Below the pieces are notes generated by a model. That model was not told the DNA's origin, did not search any database, and was given only the letters and a program-made list of their open reading frames with translations. A program made the translations under genes and the position numbers. From positions 124,001-188,000 of the forward strand of contig NZ_WNXQ01000004.1 of the NCBI RefSeq assembly GCF_009789075.1: DNA of 64,000 bases. The letters are read 5' to 3'. This document shows, piece by piece, positions 43,596 to 52,318 of this stretch (within the stretch, counting starts at the first letter, position 1; the number at the start of each line of letters is the position of its first letter). Source of the stretch: Pseudooceanicola pacificus (lineage in GTDB: Bacteria > Pseudomonadota > Alphaproteobacteria > Rhodobacterales > Rhodobacteraceae).

Positions 43596-44069
43596 TCAGA
43601 GCAATTCGTACACCTCGTACCCCGGACCCTGCGCCCCGTTCGACCCGATCCCGACCGCGACGATATCGTTGAGCCAGGCCACCCGCGCATCCGTGGCGGC
43701 CTCGAACTGCACAAGCGTCCGGAAATACATCTCCTCGGCGCCGGCCGACCCGCCGGCGGCCATGCGCCGGCGCACGTCCTCGGGCGCGATCAGCCGGCCC
43801 GTGTAGGTCATGTACAGCGTGTCGCCATCGTCGGTGCGCAGCATCAGCCGCACGTCAAGCGCCAGGCCCTTGTCCGGACGCTGGCGCGGCCAGTCGCCGC
43901 CGCCGGGCAGGACCGCTCCGCTCAGCCGATCGCCGCTGAAGCGCCCGCCGGTCACGATCCCGGCGCGGCGGGCATAGCCCTCGGGCACCTGCCCGACGAT
44001 CTGCCGGGTCACGGCCACATCCATGCGGAACAGGTGCCGGGTCCGGGGTTCGGGGCGCGCGGGTGTCAC
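43596..44069 (-). CDS. DUF3237-family protein
   Basis: 157 residues from GTG at 44069, which has GAGGCGGA upstream and overlaps nothing; the ATG at 44126 would overlap the CoA-transferase gene by 44 bp. Family features are GRFSGDRLSGAVLPGGGDWPR near 42-62, YTGRLIAPEDV and the C-terminal VGIGSNGAQGPGYEVYELL. The fold is a small beta-barrel of unknown function. It follows the CoA-transferase gene by 13 bp in the same operon. Confidence 0.78.
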   Translation of the reverse strand: MTPARPEPRTRHLFRMDVAVTRQIVGQVPEGYARRAGIVTGGRFSGDRLSGAVLPGGGDWPRQRPDKGLALDVRLMLRTDDGDTLYMTYTGRLIAPEDVRRRMAAGGSAGAEEMYFRTLVQFEAATDARVAWLNDIVAVGIGSNGAQGPGYEVYELL

Positions 44070-44082
44070 CGGACGATCCGCC

Positions 44083-45297
44083 TCAGGCCTCGGCCGCGAC
44101 AATGATGCCGTCGCGGGCCATAGCATCGATCTCTCCGTCGCTCAGCCCGGCACCGTTCAGGATTTCCCGCGTGTGCTGGCCCAGCTTGGGCGCCTCGCCG
44201 ATGGACAGCGACGCATCGTTCCACACCATCGGGTTGGCGACGGCGCGGGTCCGGCCCTCTGTCGGATGATCCCGCTCGACGACAAGGCCCGAGGCCAGCG
44301 TCTGCGGATCGGCCAGCAGGCTTTCGATCGTGTTCATCGGGGACACGGGAATGTCGAGCCGGTCGAAGAATTCCATCCAATGCGCCGTCGGTTCCTCGAT
44401 CAGGATCCCGGACAGGAAGGCGGACACCGTGTCGATATGTTCGACCCGCGAATTGAGAGAGGCAAAGCGCGGATCGTCCAGGATGTCCTCGCGCCCGATG
44501 GCCGGAAGGAAACGGCGCCAGTGGTTGTCGTTATAAACGGCCACACAGATATAGCCGTCGCGCGTCGCAAAGGGGCGCCGGTCGGGCGACAGCAGGCGCG
44601 GATAGCCGAGCGCGCTGCCCTGCCCGACCGCTGTGGCGCCGTAGAGATGATCGCCCAGCACGAGCGAGGCCAGCACCTCGAACATGGGCAGCTCGACCTT
44701 CTGCGCGGTGCCGCTGCGCCGCGCTGCATGCAGGCCGATGGGAATGGCGATCGCGGCATAGAGCCCGACGATGCGGTCCGCGACGTTGACCGGCACGAAG
44801 CGCGGCTTGCTGGCACCGGCGCGCGCGAACAGCGCCGGCAGGCCGCAGGCGCCCTGGATCAGGTCGTCATAGGCCGGGCGGTCCTTGTAGGGGCCATTCT
44901 GGCCATAGCCGTACAGGTTGCAGTAGACGAGCGCGGGGTTGATCGCCTTCATCCGTTCGAAATCGAGGCCCCGCCGCTGCGCGACCTTGGGGCGGAGGTT
45001 GTGGATCAGCACGTCGGCCCCGGCGATCAGCCGGTCCAGGGCATCGCGGCACCGCGCGTCGCTCAGATCAAGCGAGACGGTCTTTTTCCCCCGGTTCAGG
45101 TTCATGAAGAGCGGCCCCATTCCGGGGGTCACGCTGGGCCCGATATGACGGGTGGTGTCGCCGATGATCGGCTCGACCTTGATGACCTCTGCGCCGCTGT
45201 CGGCGAGGATCTGGGTGCACAGCGGCCCCATCAATACCGTGCTCAGGTCCACGATCCGGACACCGTCCAAGGGTTTTCCCGCCGAATTGCCTGTCAC
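44083..45297 (-). CDS. CaiB/BaiF (class III) CoA-transferase
   Basis: 404 residues from a GTG start with an excellent GGAGGAGAA site. N-terminal VRIVDLSTVLMGP, then NRGKKTVSLDL, and catalytic Asp144 in RPAYDDLIQGACG. It transfers CoA to a carboxylic acid. It is downstream of a phosphotransferase, an ACAD, an SDR and a BKACE gene, all on the minus strand, a set that could process one acid from activation to cleavage. Confidence 0.9.
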   Translation of the reverse strand: MTGNSAGKPLDGVRIVDLSTVLMGPLCTQILADSGAEVIKVEPIIGDTTRHIGPSVTPGMGPLFMNLNRGKKTVSLDLSDARCRDALDRLIAGADVLIHNLRPKVAQRRGLDFERMKAINPALVYCNLYGYGQNGPYKDRPAYDDLIQGACGLPALFARAGASKPRFVPVNVADRIVGLYAAIAIPIGLHAARRSGTAQKVELPMFEVLASLVLGDHLYGATAVGQGSALGYPRLLSPDRRPFATRDGYICVAVYNDNHWRRFLPAIGREDILDDPRFASLNSRVEHIDTVSAFLSGILIEEPTAHWMEFFDRLDIPVSPMNTIESLLADPQTLASGLVVERDHPTEGRTRAVANPMVWNDASLSIGEAPKLGQHTREILNGAGLSDGEIDAMARDGIIVAAEA

Positions 45298-45336
45298 CGT
45301 ATTCTCCTCCTCTGTTTGCCTGTTCGGACCGTTCCG

Positions 45337-46362
45337 TCAGGCCGCCGCCTGCGCCGTATCCAGACCGCGCAACGCGAAGCGATGTGCCAGCGGGCCCAGC
45401 CTTTCCGCCTTGGGGTCGGATGCCGTGCCTGCCAGCGCCCGGTCCGCGATTCCGACAAAAATCACGGCGAAGCGGAACAGGGCGAAGGCGGTGTGAAACG
45501 GTGTCAGCTCTCCGGCATCGCGGGCATGGGCCTGGTAGCGCTCGACGAATTCCTGCTGTGACGGGATGCCGAGCGTGGCCCGGTCGAGGTCGAGCGCCCC
45601 GCCGTATTCGTCGGATGCCGTGTGCCAGGGCATGCAGCAGAACCCCAGGTCGGCCAGAGGGTGGCCCAGCGTCGAGAGTTCCCAGTCGAGCACGCAGATC
45701 ACGCGCGGCTCGGTCGGGTGGATCAGCATGTTGCCGACGCGGAAATCCCCGTGCGAGATCGCGATACGACCGTCGTCTTCAGGCTTGTTCGCCTCAAGCC
45801 AGTCGCGCAGGCGGTGCAGCTCGGGTGTGCCGCCAGATGCGGACTGCTCCAGTTGCCGCCCCCAGCGGGACATCTGGCGCGAAAAGTAGTCGCCCGGCCG
45901 TCCGTAATCGCCCAGCCCGACGTCTTCGGGCCGGACGTTGCGCAGCCGGGCCAGCGTTTCCGCCAGCGACAGGTAGATGCCCCGCCGTTCATCGGGGCTG
46001 AGCCCGGGCAGGGCCGCATCGCCAAAGACGCGCCCCTCGACCCGTTCCATCACATAGAAGGGCGTGCCGATCACCGTGGCGTCGGCCTCGAACGCCAGGA
46101 CCGGCGGCACCGGCACCTCCGTCCCGGCCAGCGCGGCCATCACCCGGTGTTCGCGGTCGACCGCATGAGCGCCCTTCAGGATGGGGCCCGGCGGTTGCTT
46201 GCGCAGGACCAGCCTGCGGTCGCCCCAGTCCAGAAAGAAGGTCGGGTTCGACTGCCCGCCGCTGATCCGCGACAGCTCGAACCGGTCCTCGGGCCCCAGC
46301 AGGTCCGAAAGCCACCGGCGCAGCGCGCCCGCATCGAATTCCAGTCTGGTCACCTCAGCCAT
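45337..46362 (-). CDS. APH-family phosphotransferase (ACAD10/11 kinase-domain type)
   Basis: 341 residues. N-terminal SGGQSNPTFFLDWGDRRLVLR with the ATP-binding Lys replaced in context by RKQPPG, Brenner motif ISHGDFRVGNML near 199, and VLDWELSTLGHPLADLGF near 220. It is much closer to the ACAD10/11 kinase domain than the paralogue at 30726. The start overlaps the ACAD stop by 8 bp, which recreates as two genes the kinase-ACAD fusion of eukaryotes. Predicted to phosphorylate a hydroxyacyl-CoA. Confidence 0.9.
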   Translation of the reverse strand: MAEVTRLEFDAGALRRWLSDLLGPEDRFELSRISGGQSNPTFFLDWGDRRLVLRKQPPGPILKGAHAVDREHRVMAALAGTEVPVPPVLAFEADATVIGTPFYVMERVEGRVFGDAALPGLSPDERRGIYLSLAETLARLRNVRPEDVGLGDYGRPGDYFSRQMSRWGRQLEQSASGGTPELHRLRDWLEANKPEDDGRIAISHGDFRVGNMLIHPTEPRVICVLDWELSTLGHPLADLGFCCMPWHTASDEYGGALDLDRATLGIPSQQEFVERYQAHARDAGELTPFHTAFALFRFAVIFVGIADRALAGTASDPKAERLGPLAHRFALRGLDTAQAAA

Positions 46363-47575
46363 GCGGGATACCACCGCCCACGGGCCAGGACCAGAAGTCC
46401 CGGTCGAGTTGGCCCAGGTGCCGGTTCAGCACCATCTTGTGCACTTCGTCCGCCCCGTCGACCAGCCGCGCCTGCCGGGCATAGCGATAGATCCACTCCA
46501 GCGGCGTGTCCCTGGAATAGCCGCGCGCACCGTTGATCTGGATCGCTACATCCGCGGCCTTGTGCACCAGGTTCGCCACGTGGATCTTGGCCATCGAGAC
46601 CTCTTTCTGGGCATGGCTGCCGCGGTCGATCTCCCAGGCGGCCTTCATCACCAGCATGCGCCCGATCTCGATCTGCATCGCCAGATCGCCGAACATGAGC
46701 TGAACGCTTTCCCGGTCGGCCAGGCGGATGCCGAAGCCCTCACGCCGGTTGGCATATTCGGTGGCGATCTCGACGCAGCGCTTGGACAGGCCCAGCCAGC
46801 GCATGCAGTGGGTCAGCCGCGCGGGGCCAAGCCGGGTCTGCACCACCTTCATCCCGCGCCCCTCCTCGTACAGAAGGTTGGCATGCGGGATGCGCAGCCC
46901 GTCGAAGTCCAGCTCGCAATGGCCGCCGTGTTCCTCCGGGCCCATGATCTCGATTCGGCGCAGGATTTCCCAACCGGGATCGTCGCGGTGGAACAGGAAG
47001 CAGCTATGCCCCCGCCGGGGGTCGTCCGAGGTGCGCGCCATAAGAATGAAATGTGTCGCGGCCTCGGCCCCGGTGATGAACCACTTGCGCCCGTGCACGA
47101 CCCAGTCGTCGCCATCGCGCCGCGCCCAGGTTTGCATCATTCCGGGGTCGGACCCGCCGCCCGGATGCGGCTCCGTCATGATGAAGGACGAGCGCACCGC
47201 GCCACTGGCGATCGGGTCAAGCCACCGGTCTTTCTGCGCCTCGGTCCCCAGCTGTTCCAGGACCATCATGTTGCCGTCGTCCGGCGCGGCGGAGTTGAAG
47301 ACCACAGGCCCGAAGATCGACCGGTTCATCTCTTCGTAGCAGACGGCCATCCCGGCCTTGCCCAGGCCCCGTCCCCCGCGCTCGGGGCTGAGCTGCAGGC
47401 ACCAGAGACCCTGCGCTTTCGCTTTTTCGCGGAGTGCCTGAAGCGGGCCCTCGGCGATGTTGCCGTGGGCGTCGTAGCTTTCCGGACGGGACTCGTGCGG
47501 GATGATCTCTTCGGCGACAAATGTCACGATCTCGCGGCGGAGCTGATCAAGGTCGGGGGTAATCGTGAAATCCAT
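46355..47575 (-). CDS. Acyl-CoA dehydrogenase, ACAD10/11-like
   Basis: 406 residues. FIMTEPHPGGGSDPGMM near 131-147, HGRKWFITGAEAATHF near 159-174, and C-terminal RLVDGADEVHKMVLNRH near 375, whose DxxDEVH pattern is typical of ACAD10/11-like enzymes and lacks the usual YEGT Glu. With the overlapping kinase gene it probably handles 4-hydroxyacyl-CoA: the kinase phosphorylates and the ACAD-like enzyme eliminates phosphate. The start at 47575 follows the upstream SDR stop by 9 bp. Confidence 0.92.
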   Translation of the reverse strand: MDFTITPDLDQLRREIVTFVAEEIIPHESRPESYDAHGNIAEGPLQALREKAKAQGLWCLQLSPERGGRGLGKAGMAVCYEEMNRSIFGPVVFNSAAPDDGNMMVLEQLGTEAQKDRWLDPIASGAVRSSFIMTEPHPGGGSDPGMMQTWARRDGDDWVVHGRKWFITGAEAATHFILMARTSDDPRRGHSCFLFHRDDPGWEILRRIEIMGPEEHGGHCELDFDGLRIPHANLLYEEGRGMKVVQTRLGPARLTHCMRWLGLSKRCVEIATEYANRREGFGIRLADRESVQLMFGDLAMQIEIGRMLVMKAAWEIDRGSHAQKEVSMAKIHVANLVHKAADVAIQINGARGYSRDTPLEWIYRYARQARLVDGADEVHKMVLNRHLGQLDRDFWSWPVGGGIPHG

Positions 47576-47584
47576 GGCGTGCTT

Positions 47585-48331
47585 TCAGAGGCTGGAACAG
47601 AGGTGGCCGCCGTCGACCACAAGGGAATGGCCCGTCATGTAGGCGCCGGCATCCGAGCAGAGCAGCAGCAGCGGCCCGTCAAGGTCTTCGAGCTGGCCCA
47701 GCCTGCGCTGCGGAATGCGCCGGATCAGCGCCTTGCCGGTGTCGGTGGCAAAGAAGCCCGCGTTCAGCGGCGTTTCGACATAGCCGGGCGACAGGGCGTT
47801 GACCCGGATGCCATGCCGCGCCCATTCCAGCGCCATCGCCTTGGTCATCTGAACCACGGCGGCCTTGGTCGCGGTATAGGCCACCACCTGCCCCGCCACC
47901 CGGTGCCCCAGGATAGAGGCGGTGTTCACGATGCTGCCGCCGCCCCTTTCCGCCATTCCCCGCGCTGCGGCCTGCGCCATGAGGAAGGCGCCGCGCAGGT
48001 TGGTGCCGACCACCGCGTCGAACGACGATGCCGGCATGTCGAGCGCCGCACCCTCCCCGGTGATGCCCGCGTTGTTCACAAGGATATCGACCGCGCCCGC
48101 CCGGTCGAGCGCCTGCGCGACCGACCCTTCGTCCGTCACGTCCAGCGCCACTGCCCCGGCCTGTCCGCCGGTGGCGCGGATGTCCGCGGCCGCCTCCTCG
48201 ACCTTGTCGAGCCGCCGGGCCGCCAGCGTCACATGCGCCCCGGCCCCGGCCAGCACCTGCGCGAAATGCAGGCCCAGCCCGGACGAGGCGCCGGTGATCA
48301 GCGCGCGTTTGCCGGTAACGTCCAGCTTCAT
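47585..48331 (-). CDS. SDR-family oxidoreductase
   Basis: 248 residues. TGASSGLG near 14-21, NNAG in ILVNNAGITGEG, catalytic Ser in NTASILG and YTATK. An Arg pair after the second strand (LAARRLDKVEE) favours NADP(H), unlike the other SDRs in the window. It sits between the BKACE gene and the ACAD gene in the same operon with gaps under 20 bp. A 3-hydroxyacyl-CoA dehydrogenase or ketoreductase role is plausible. Confidence 0.88.
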   Translation of the reverse strand: MKLDVTGKRALITGASSGLGLHFAQVLAGAGAHVTLAARRLDKVEEAAADIRATGGQAGAVALDVTDEGSVAQALDRAGAVDILVNNAGITGEGAALDMPASSFDAVVGTNLRGAFLMAQAAARGMAERGGGSIVNTASILGHRVAGQVVAYTATKAAVVQMTKAMALEWARHGIRVNALSPGYVETPLNAGFFATDTGKALIRRIPQRRLGQLEDLDGPLLLLCSDAGAYMTGHSLVVDGGHLCSSL

Positions 48332-48350
48332 GCCACTTGCCCTCGCCCCA

Positions 48351-49292
48351 TCAGAAATTGGTCCGGTCCGCGCCCTTGAGCTGCAGCAGCGCGCGCGCCT
48401 CGTCCGGCGTCGCGATCTCCAGCCCCAGCCCTTCGAGGATGCCGCGCACCGCCGTCACCTGCTCGGCGTTCGACTTCGCCAGCCGGCCCTTCTTCAGCCA
48501 GAGCGAATCCTCCAGCCCGACGCGGACATTGCCGCCCATCAGCGCGGCCTGCGAGGCGATGGTCATCTGGTTGGCCCCGGCCCCCAGCACGGACCAGACG
48601 TAATCGTCGCCGAACAGCCGGTCCGCCGTGCGGCGCATGTGCATCACGTCTTCGGGGTGCGGGCCGATGCCGCCCAGGATGCCAAAGACCGACTGCACGA
48701 AGAACGGCGGCCTGATCAGTCCGCGGTCGATGAAATGCGCCAGGGTGTAGAGGTGTCCGATGTCGTAGCATTCGACCTCGAACCTTGTGTCCTGTTCGGA
48801 ACAGGCGGTCAGGATATGCTCGATATCCGCCAGGGTATTGCGGAAGAAGCCGCTGCGGCTGCCTTCCAGGTAGTCGCGTTCCCAGCCCGACAGGTCGGTA
48901 TAGCGGTTCAGCATCGGGTAGAGGCCGAAGTTCATCGTCCCCATGTTGAGCGAGGCGAGCTCGGGGCTGAACTCGACCGCGGGGCGCATCCTGTCCTCGA
49001 TGGTCATGGTCTGCGAGCCGCCGGTGGTCAGGTTCAGAACCGCACCGGACTGCTGCTTGATCGCCTGCAGAAAGGGCCGGAACAGGGCCGGGTCCTGGTC
49101 CGGCTCGCCCGTGTCGGGCTTGCGGGCATGCAGGTGGATGACCGCCGCGCCGGCCTCGGCCGCCTCGACCGCGCTCTGCGCGATCTGTTCGGCCGTGATC
49201 GGCAGGTGCGGCGACATCGAGGGCGTATGGATGGATCCCGTGATGGCGCAGGTGATGACGACCTTGCGGCCGGATTTCGCGGATTTGCTCAT
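48351..49292 (-). CDS. BKACE (DUF849) beta-keto acid cleavage enzyme
   Basis: 313 residues. Zinc-binding HLHARKPDTG with His53 and His55, LNLTTGGS, and the active-site Glu in VGLEDSLW near 268. Family members condense a beta-keto acid with acetyl-CoA and release acetoacetate plus a new acyl-CoA. The start at 49292 follows GGAGGAG; a longer ORF from 49376 reads through the promoter. First gene of the minus operon that runs to 43596. The keto acid cannot be identified. Confidence 0.92.
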   Translation of the reverse strand: MSKSAKSGRKVVITCAITGSIHTPSMSPHLPITAEQIAQSAVEAAEAGAAVIHLHARKPDTGEPDQDPALFRPFLQAIKQQSGAVLNLTTGGSQTMTIEDRMRPAVEFSPELASLNMGTMNFGLYPMLNRYTDLSGWERDYLEGSRSGFFRNTLADIEHILTACSEQDTRFEVECYDIGHLYTLAHFIDRGLIRPPFFVQSVFGILGGIGPHPEDVMHMRRTADRLFGDDYVWSVLGAGANQMTIASQAALMGGNVRVGLEDSLWLKKGRLAKSNAEQVTAVRGILEGLGLEIATPDEARALLQLKGADRTNF

Positions 49293-49685
49293 GACACTCC
49301 TCCGTTGCTTGCCTGGCCCCGCCATCCGGACGCGGGCGTCCCTGGCGGTGACCGGGCCGGCCAGCAGCCGCCCCAACTAGTCCTATAGTAGATACTTGTT
49401 TGCCTCGCCAGCACTCTTGCGACTATCCCCCCGCAGGGTGACCCACGGTTTCGCCGGACTGCGAAAGTGCAGCCCATACCAATGCCGCGCCCGCGGCCCC
49501 GTAAAACTCCGTTGTCAGCAAAGGGAAATCGTCATGCGCCGCCAGCCTACCGCCTGTGCCGCCACCTGCCGCGCCAGGCGGCGGGAACCCGAGGGACTCC
49601 AATAGTCCTATCAAAAGGTATTATCTGGCCTCACAAGATGCCTGACGCCCCGCGCCAAACCACCATCGCCGAAAGGGACCCGCCG
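49293..49685. promoter_or_regulatory. Divergent control region between BKACE operon and MDR gene
   Basis: A 393-bp gap. CTAGTCCTATAG at 49377-49388, an imperfect palindrome, faces the BKACE operon, and AATAGTCCTATC at 49601-49612 lies before the plus-strand gene; both share TAGTCCTAT. TATTAT at 49619-49624 could be a -10 box for the plus gene but has no good -35. The middle carries only a doubtful 23-codon frame. Confidence 0.4.
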
Positions 49686-50681
49686 ATGACCGAGAACCTC
49701 AAGATTGTGCTCAGGAAACGGCCGGACGGCCTGCCCCGCCGGTCGGATTTCGACTTTGTCAGAGAGCCTGTGCCCGAACCCGCCGAGGGCGAATTCCTGA
49801 TCCGGCACGAATACGTGGGCCTGTCGCCCGCCGCGCGAATCCGGATGGATGACCGACCGTCCTACGCGCCGCCCCTGAAACTCGGAGAGGTCGTCTATGC
49901 CGGTATCGCCGGAGAGGTGGTGAAGTCCCGTCATCCGGATTTCAGGGTCGGCGACAAGGTCAACAGCTTCGGCGGCTGGCAGGCCTGGTCGATCAGCGAC
50001 GGCCGCGGCGCCGAGGTCTGGGACACGGCGATCGGCACCCTGCCCAACTCCCTGGGCCTTTTCGGCCTGTCGGGCAACACGGCCTATGTCGGACTCATGG
50101 GAATCGGCGACCCGAAACCGGGCGAAACCGTCGTCGTTTCGGCCGCCTCGGGCGGCGTCGGGTCGCTGGTCTGCCAGATGGCCCGGATCAAGGGCTGCCG
50201 CGTGGTGGGCATTGCCGGCGGGCCCGAGAAATGCGGCTTCGTCACCGGGGTGCTGGGCGCGGATGCCTGCATCGACCACCGTTCGCCCGATTTCGCCGCC
50301 GAACTGGCCGCCGCCTGCCCCGACGGAGTCGACATCGACTTTGAAAATGTCGGCGGCCCGATCCGCGATGCGGTGCTGGATCTGATGAACCGGCACGGGC
50401 GCGTCGTGCTCTGCGGGCTGATCGCCGAATACAACGCGTTGGCGACATCCACCGGCCCCAGCTGGTTCCGTATCCTGCACAAGTGCCTGAAGGTGCAGGG
50501 CTTCCTGCTGCGCGAGTTCCCGGAGCTGCGCCAGCCCTTCCTGCGCGACATGTCCGAATGGAACCGCTCGGGCCGGATCGTCTACCGCGAGGATATCCGC
50601 GACGGGCTGGACCGCACGCCCGAAGTCTTTGCCGACATGCTGCAGGGCCGCAACTTCGGCAAGACGATCATCCGGGTCTGA
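49686..50681 (+). CDS. Zinc-independent MDR oxidoreductase (curcumin/leukotriene reductase type)
   Basis: 331 residues of the medium-chain reductase superfamily. LSPAARIRMDD near 46-56 (family position of LxxDPYMRGRM), NADPH-binding AASGGVGS at 153-160, and FENVGGPIRDAVLDLM near 220. No zinc ligands. Such enzymes reduce alpha,beta-unsaturated ketones. ATG 49686 is preceded by AAGGGA; ATG 49638 is an alternative. It is transcribed alone and converges with the amidase gene 15 bp downstream. Confidence 0.88.
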   Translation: MTENLKIVLRKRPDGLPRRSDFDFVREPVPEPAEGEFLIRHEYVGLSPAARIRMDDRPSYAPPLKLGEVVYAGIAGEVVKSRHPDFRVGDKVNSFGGWQAWSISDGRGAEVWDTAIGTLPNSLGLFGLSGNTAYVGLMGIGDPKPGETVVVSAASGGVGSLVCQMARIKGCRVVGIAGGPEKCGFVTGVLGADACIDHRSPDFAAELAAACPDGVDIDFENVGGPIRDAVLDLMNRHGRVVLCGLIAEYNALATSTGPSWFRILHKCLKVQGFLLREFPELRQPFLRDMSEWNRSGRIVYREDIRDGLDRTPEVFADMLQGRNFGKTIIRV

Positions 50682-50696
50682 TCCGGCGCGGCCCGG

Positions 50697-52112
50697 TCAG
50701 GCGATCGCCGCCAGCCGGTCCAGCAGTGCGGGATGCGGCGCGGGAAAGTCCAGCGCCGCCTCGATCGACGCGGCGGCCGCGATCAGCGCGCGGTCGTCGT
50801 ATCGCCGCGCCATGATCTGCAGCCCCACCGGCAGGCCCTCCGCCAGCCCCGCCGGGACCGAGATAGCCGGCTGGCCCGTCATGTTCGCCGCCAGGACATA
50901 GGCCGTGGCCGACCAGCGGGTATAGGTGCCCTCGTGGTAGGGATGGTCGGCGGGCGGCGCGGTGTCCAGCATCGTGGGGGTGATCAGGAAGCGGTGCGCC
51001 TCGTGGAACTCGGCCAGTTCGGCGGTCAGGGCCAGCTGGTCGGTCAGGCCATTCCAGATCGCCTCGGGCCCGATGTCCATGCCGCTCTGGCCGATCTCGA
51101 CCAGACGGGGATCGACCAGATGCAGCCGGTCCTGCGGCAGCGAGCGGACAGCCTGCGCCATGCTGGCCAGCCAGAAATCGCCGAACCGCGGCTCCATCGG
51201 GGGGATGACCGGGCCGACCTCGACCACGTCGGCGCCGGCCTCGCGCAGGCGCTGCACCGCAGCTTCGATGACGGCCAGCGTCGCCGCCGCGGGCTCGGCC
51301 CCCGCGAAGCCCGGGGCATAGGCCAGGCGCAGCCCGCCCAGGGGACGCGGCCCGGACGGCACCCAGGACCGCGCATCGTGCGGCAGCCCGAGCGGATCGC
51401 GGCGATCCGGGCGGCGCATGACATCCAGCATCAGCGCCGCATCCGCGACACTGCGCGCGACCGGCCCCTCGACCACCAGCCGCGCGGCGGGGCCCGCCTG
51501 CGGACGGAAGGGCACGGTGCCGTTGGTCGGCTTGATCCCGACCACGCCGCAATAGCTGGGGGGCATCCGCAGGGATCCGCCGCCGTCGTTGCCATGAGCC
51601 AGCGGCCCCAGCCCCGCCGCCACCGCCGCCGCGCCGCCCCCGGTCGACCCGCCCGAATTGCGCGACAGGTCCCAGGGCGTGCGCGTGGCGCCGTTCAGCG
51701 GCGATTGCGTCAGGCTCTTCCAGGCGAATTCCGGCGTGGTCGTCTTGGCGAAGATCACCGCACCCGCCCGTCGCAGGTTGGCCACCGACGGCGAATCCCC
51801 GGCGGCGAGCCTGTCCGCGTCCGACAGGCGGGAGCCCTTGAGCGTCGGCCAGCCCGCAACGTCGACGGTGTCCTTGATCGTCACCGGCACGCCATCCAGC
51901 GGGCCCAGGGGCGCACCGTGCTGCCAGCGTTCCGCCGATGCCGCGGCCGCGTCCAAGGCCTTGTCGAAGCGCACCGTCTGGAACGCGTTGAGCGCCGGGT
52001 TCAGCCTGTCGGCCCGGATCTGCAGCGCCTCGATCACGGCGACGGGCGACAGGCTGCCCTGCCGATAGCCCTCCGTCAACGCGGTCGCAGAGGCCCAGTC
52101 GATGTCGTCCAT
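50697..52112 (-). CDS. Amidase (amidase-signature family)
   Basis: 471 residues with the full Ser-Ser-Lys triad: Lys80 in VTIKDTV, Ser156 in NSGGSTGGGAAAV and nucleophile Ser180 in NDGGGSLRMPP. It hydrolyses an amide to acid and ammonia or amine. No signal peptide is seen. It is transcribed alone and divergently from the efflux pump gene. An amide form of the pathway substrate, or an unrelated amide, could be the target. Confidence 0.92.
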   Translation of the reverse strand: MDDIDWASATALTEGYRQGSLSPVAVIEALQIRADRLNPALNAFQTVRFDKALDAAAASAERWQHGAPLGPLDGVPVTIKDTVDVAGWPTLKGSRLSDADRLAAGDSPSVANLRRAGAVIFAKTTTPEFAWKSLTQSPLNGATRTPWDLSRNSGGSTGGGAAAVAAGLGPLAHGNDGGGSLRMPPSYCGVVGIKPTNGTVPFRPQAGPAARLVVEGPVARSVADAALMLDVMRRPDRRDPLGLPHDARSWVPSGPRPLGGLRLAYAPGFAGAEPAAATLAVIEAAVQRLREAGADVVEVGPVIPPMEPRFGDFWLASMAQAVRSLPQDRLHLVDPRLVEIGQSGMDIGPEAIWNGLTDQLALTAELAEFHEAHRFLITPTMLDTAPPADHPYHEGTYTRWSATAYVLAANMTGQPAISVPAGLAEGLPVGLQIMARRYDDRALIAAAASIEAALDFPAPHPALLDRLAAIA

Positions 52113-52318
52113 GTCGGTTACCTTCCTGTCGCGCCGGGCCGCACTCCGGCAGCCGCCTTGCCTCTGTCCTAGCGCGCCATCCGCCCCGGCCTGCCCCCTT
52201 TGCGGTGACGCAAACCCGGGTGACGCCTGTCCGCACCAGCCGGAGCGCCTTTACCGATTGCACATGCGAAACGAAAAGGACTATTTATAGGTCAACCTCA
52301 ACCATGCAGCCACCCTGA

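Noticed and set aside
49534..49605. 23-codon frame before the MDR gene with AAAGGGA upstream
   Set aside because: Arg/Ala/Cys-rich and not coupled to the next gene; likely chance.
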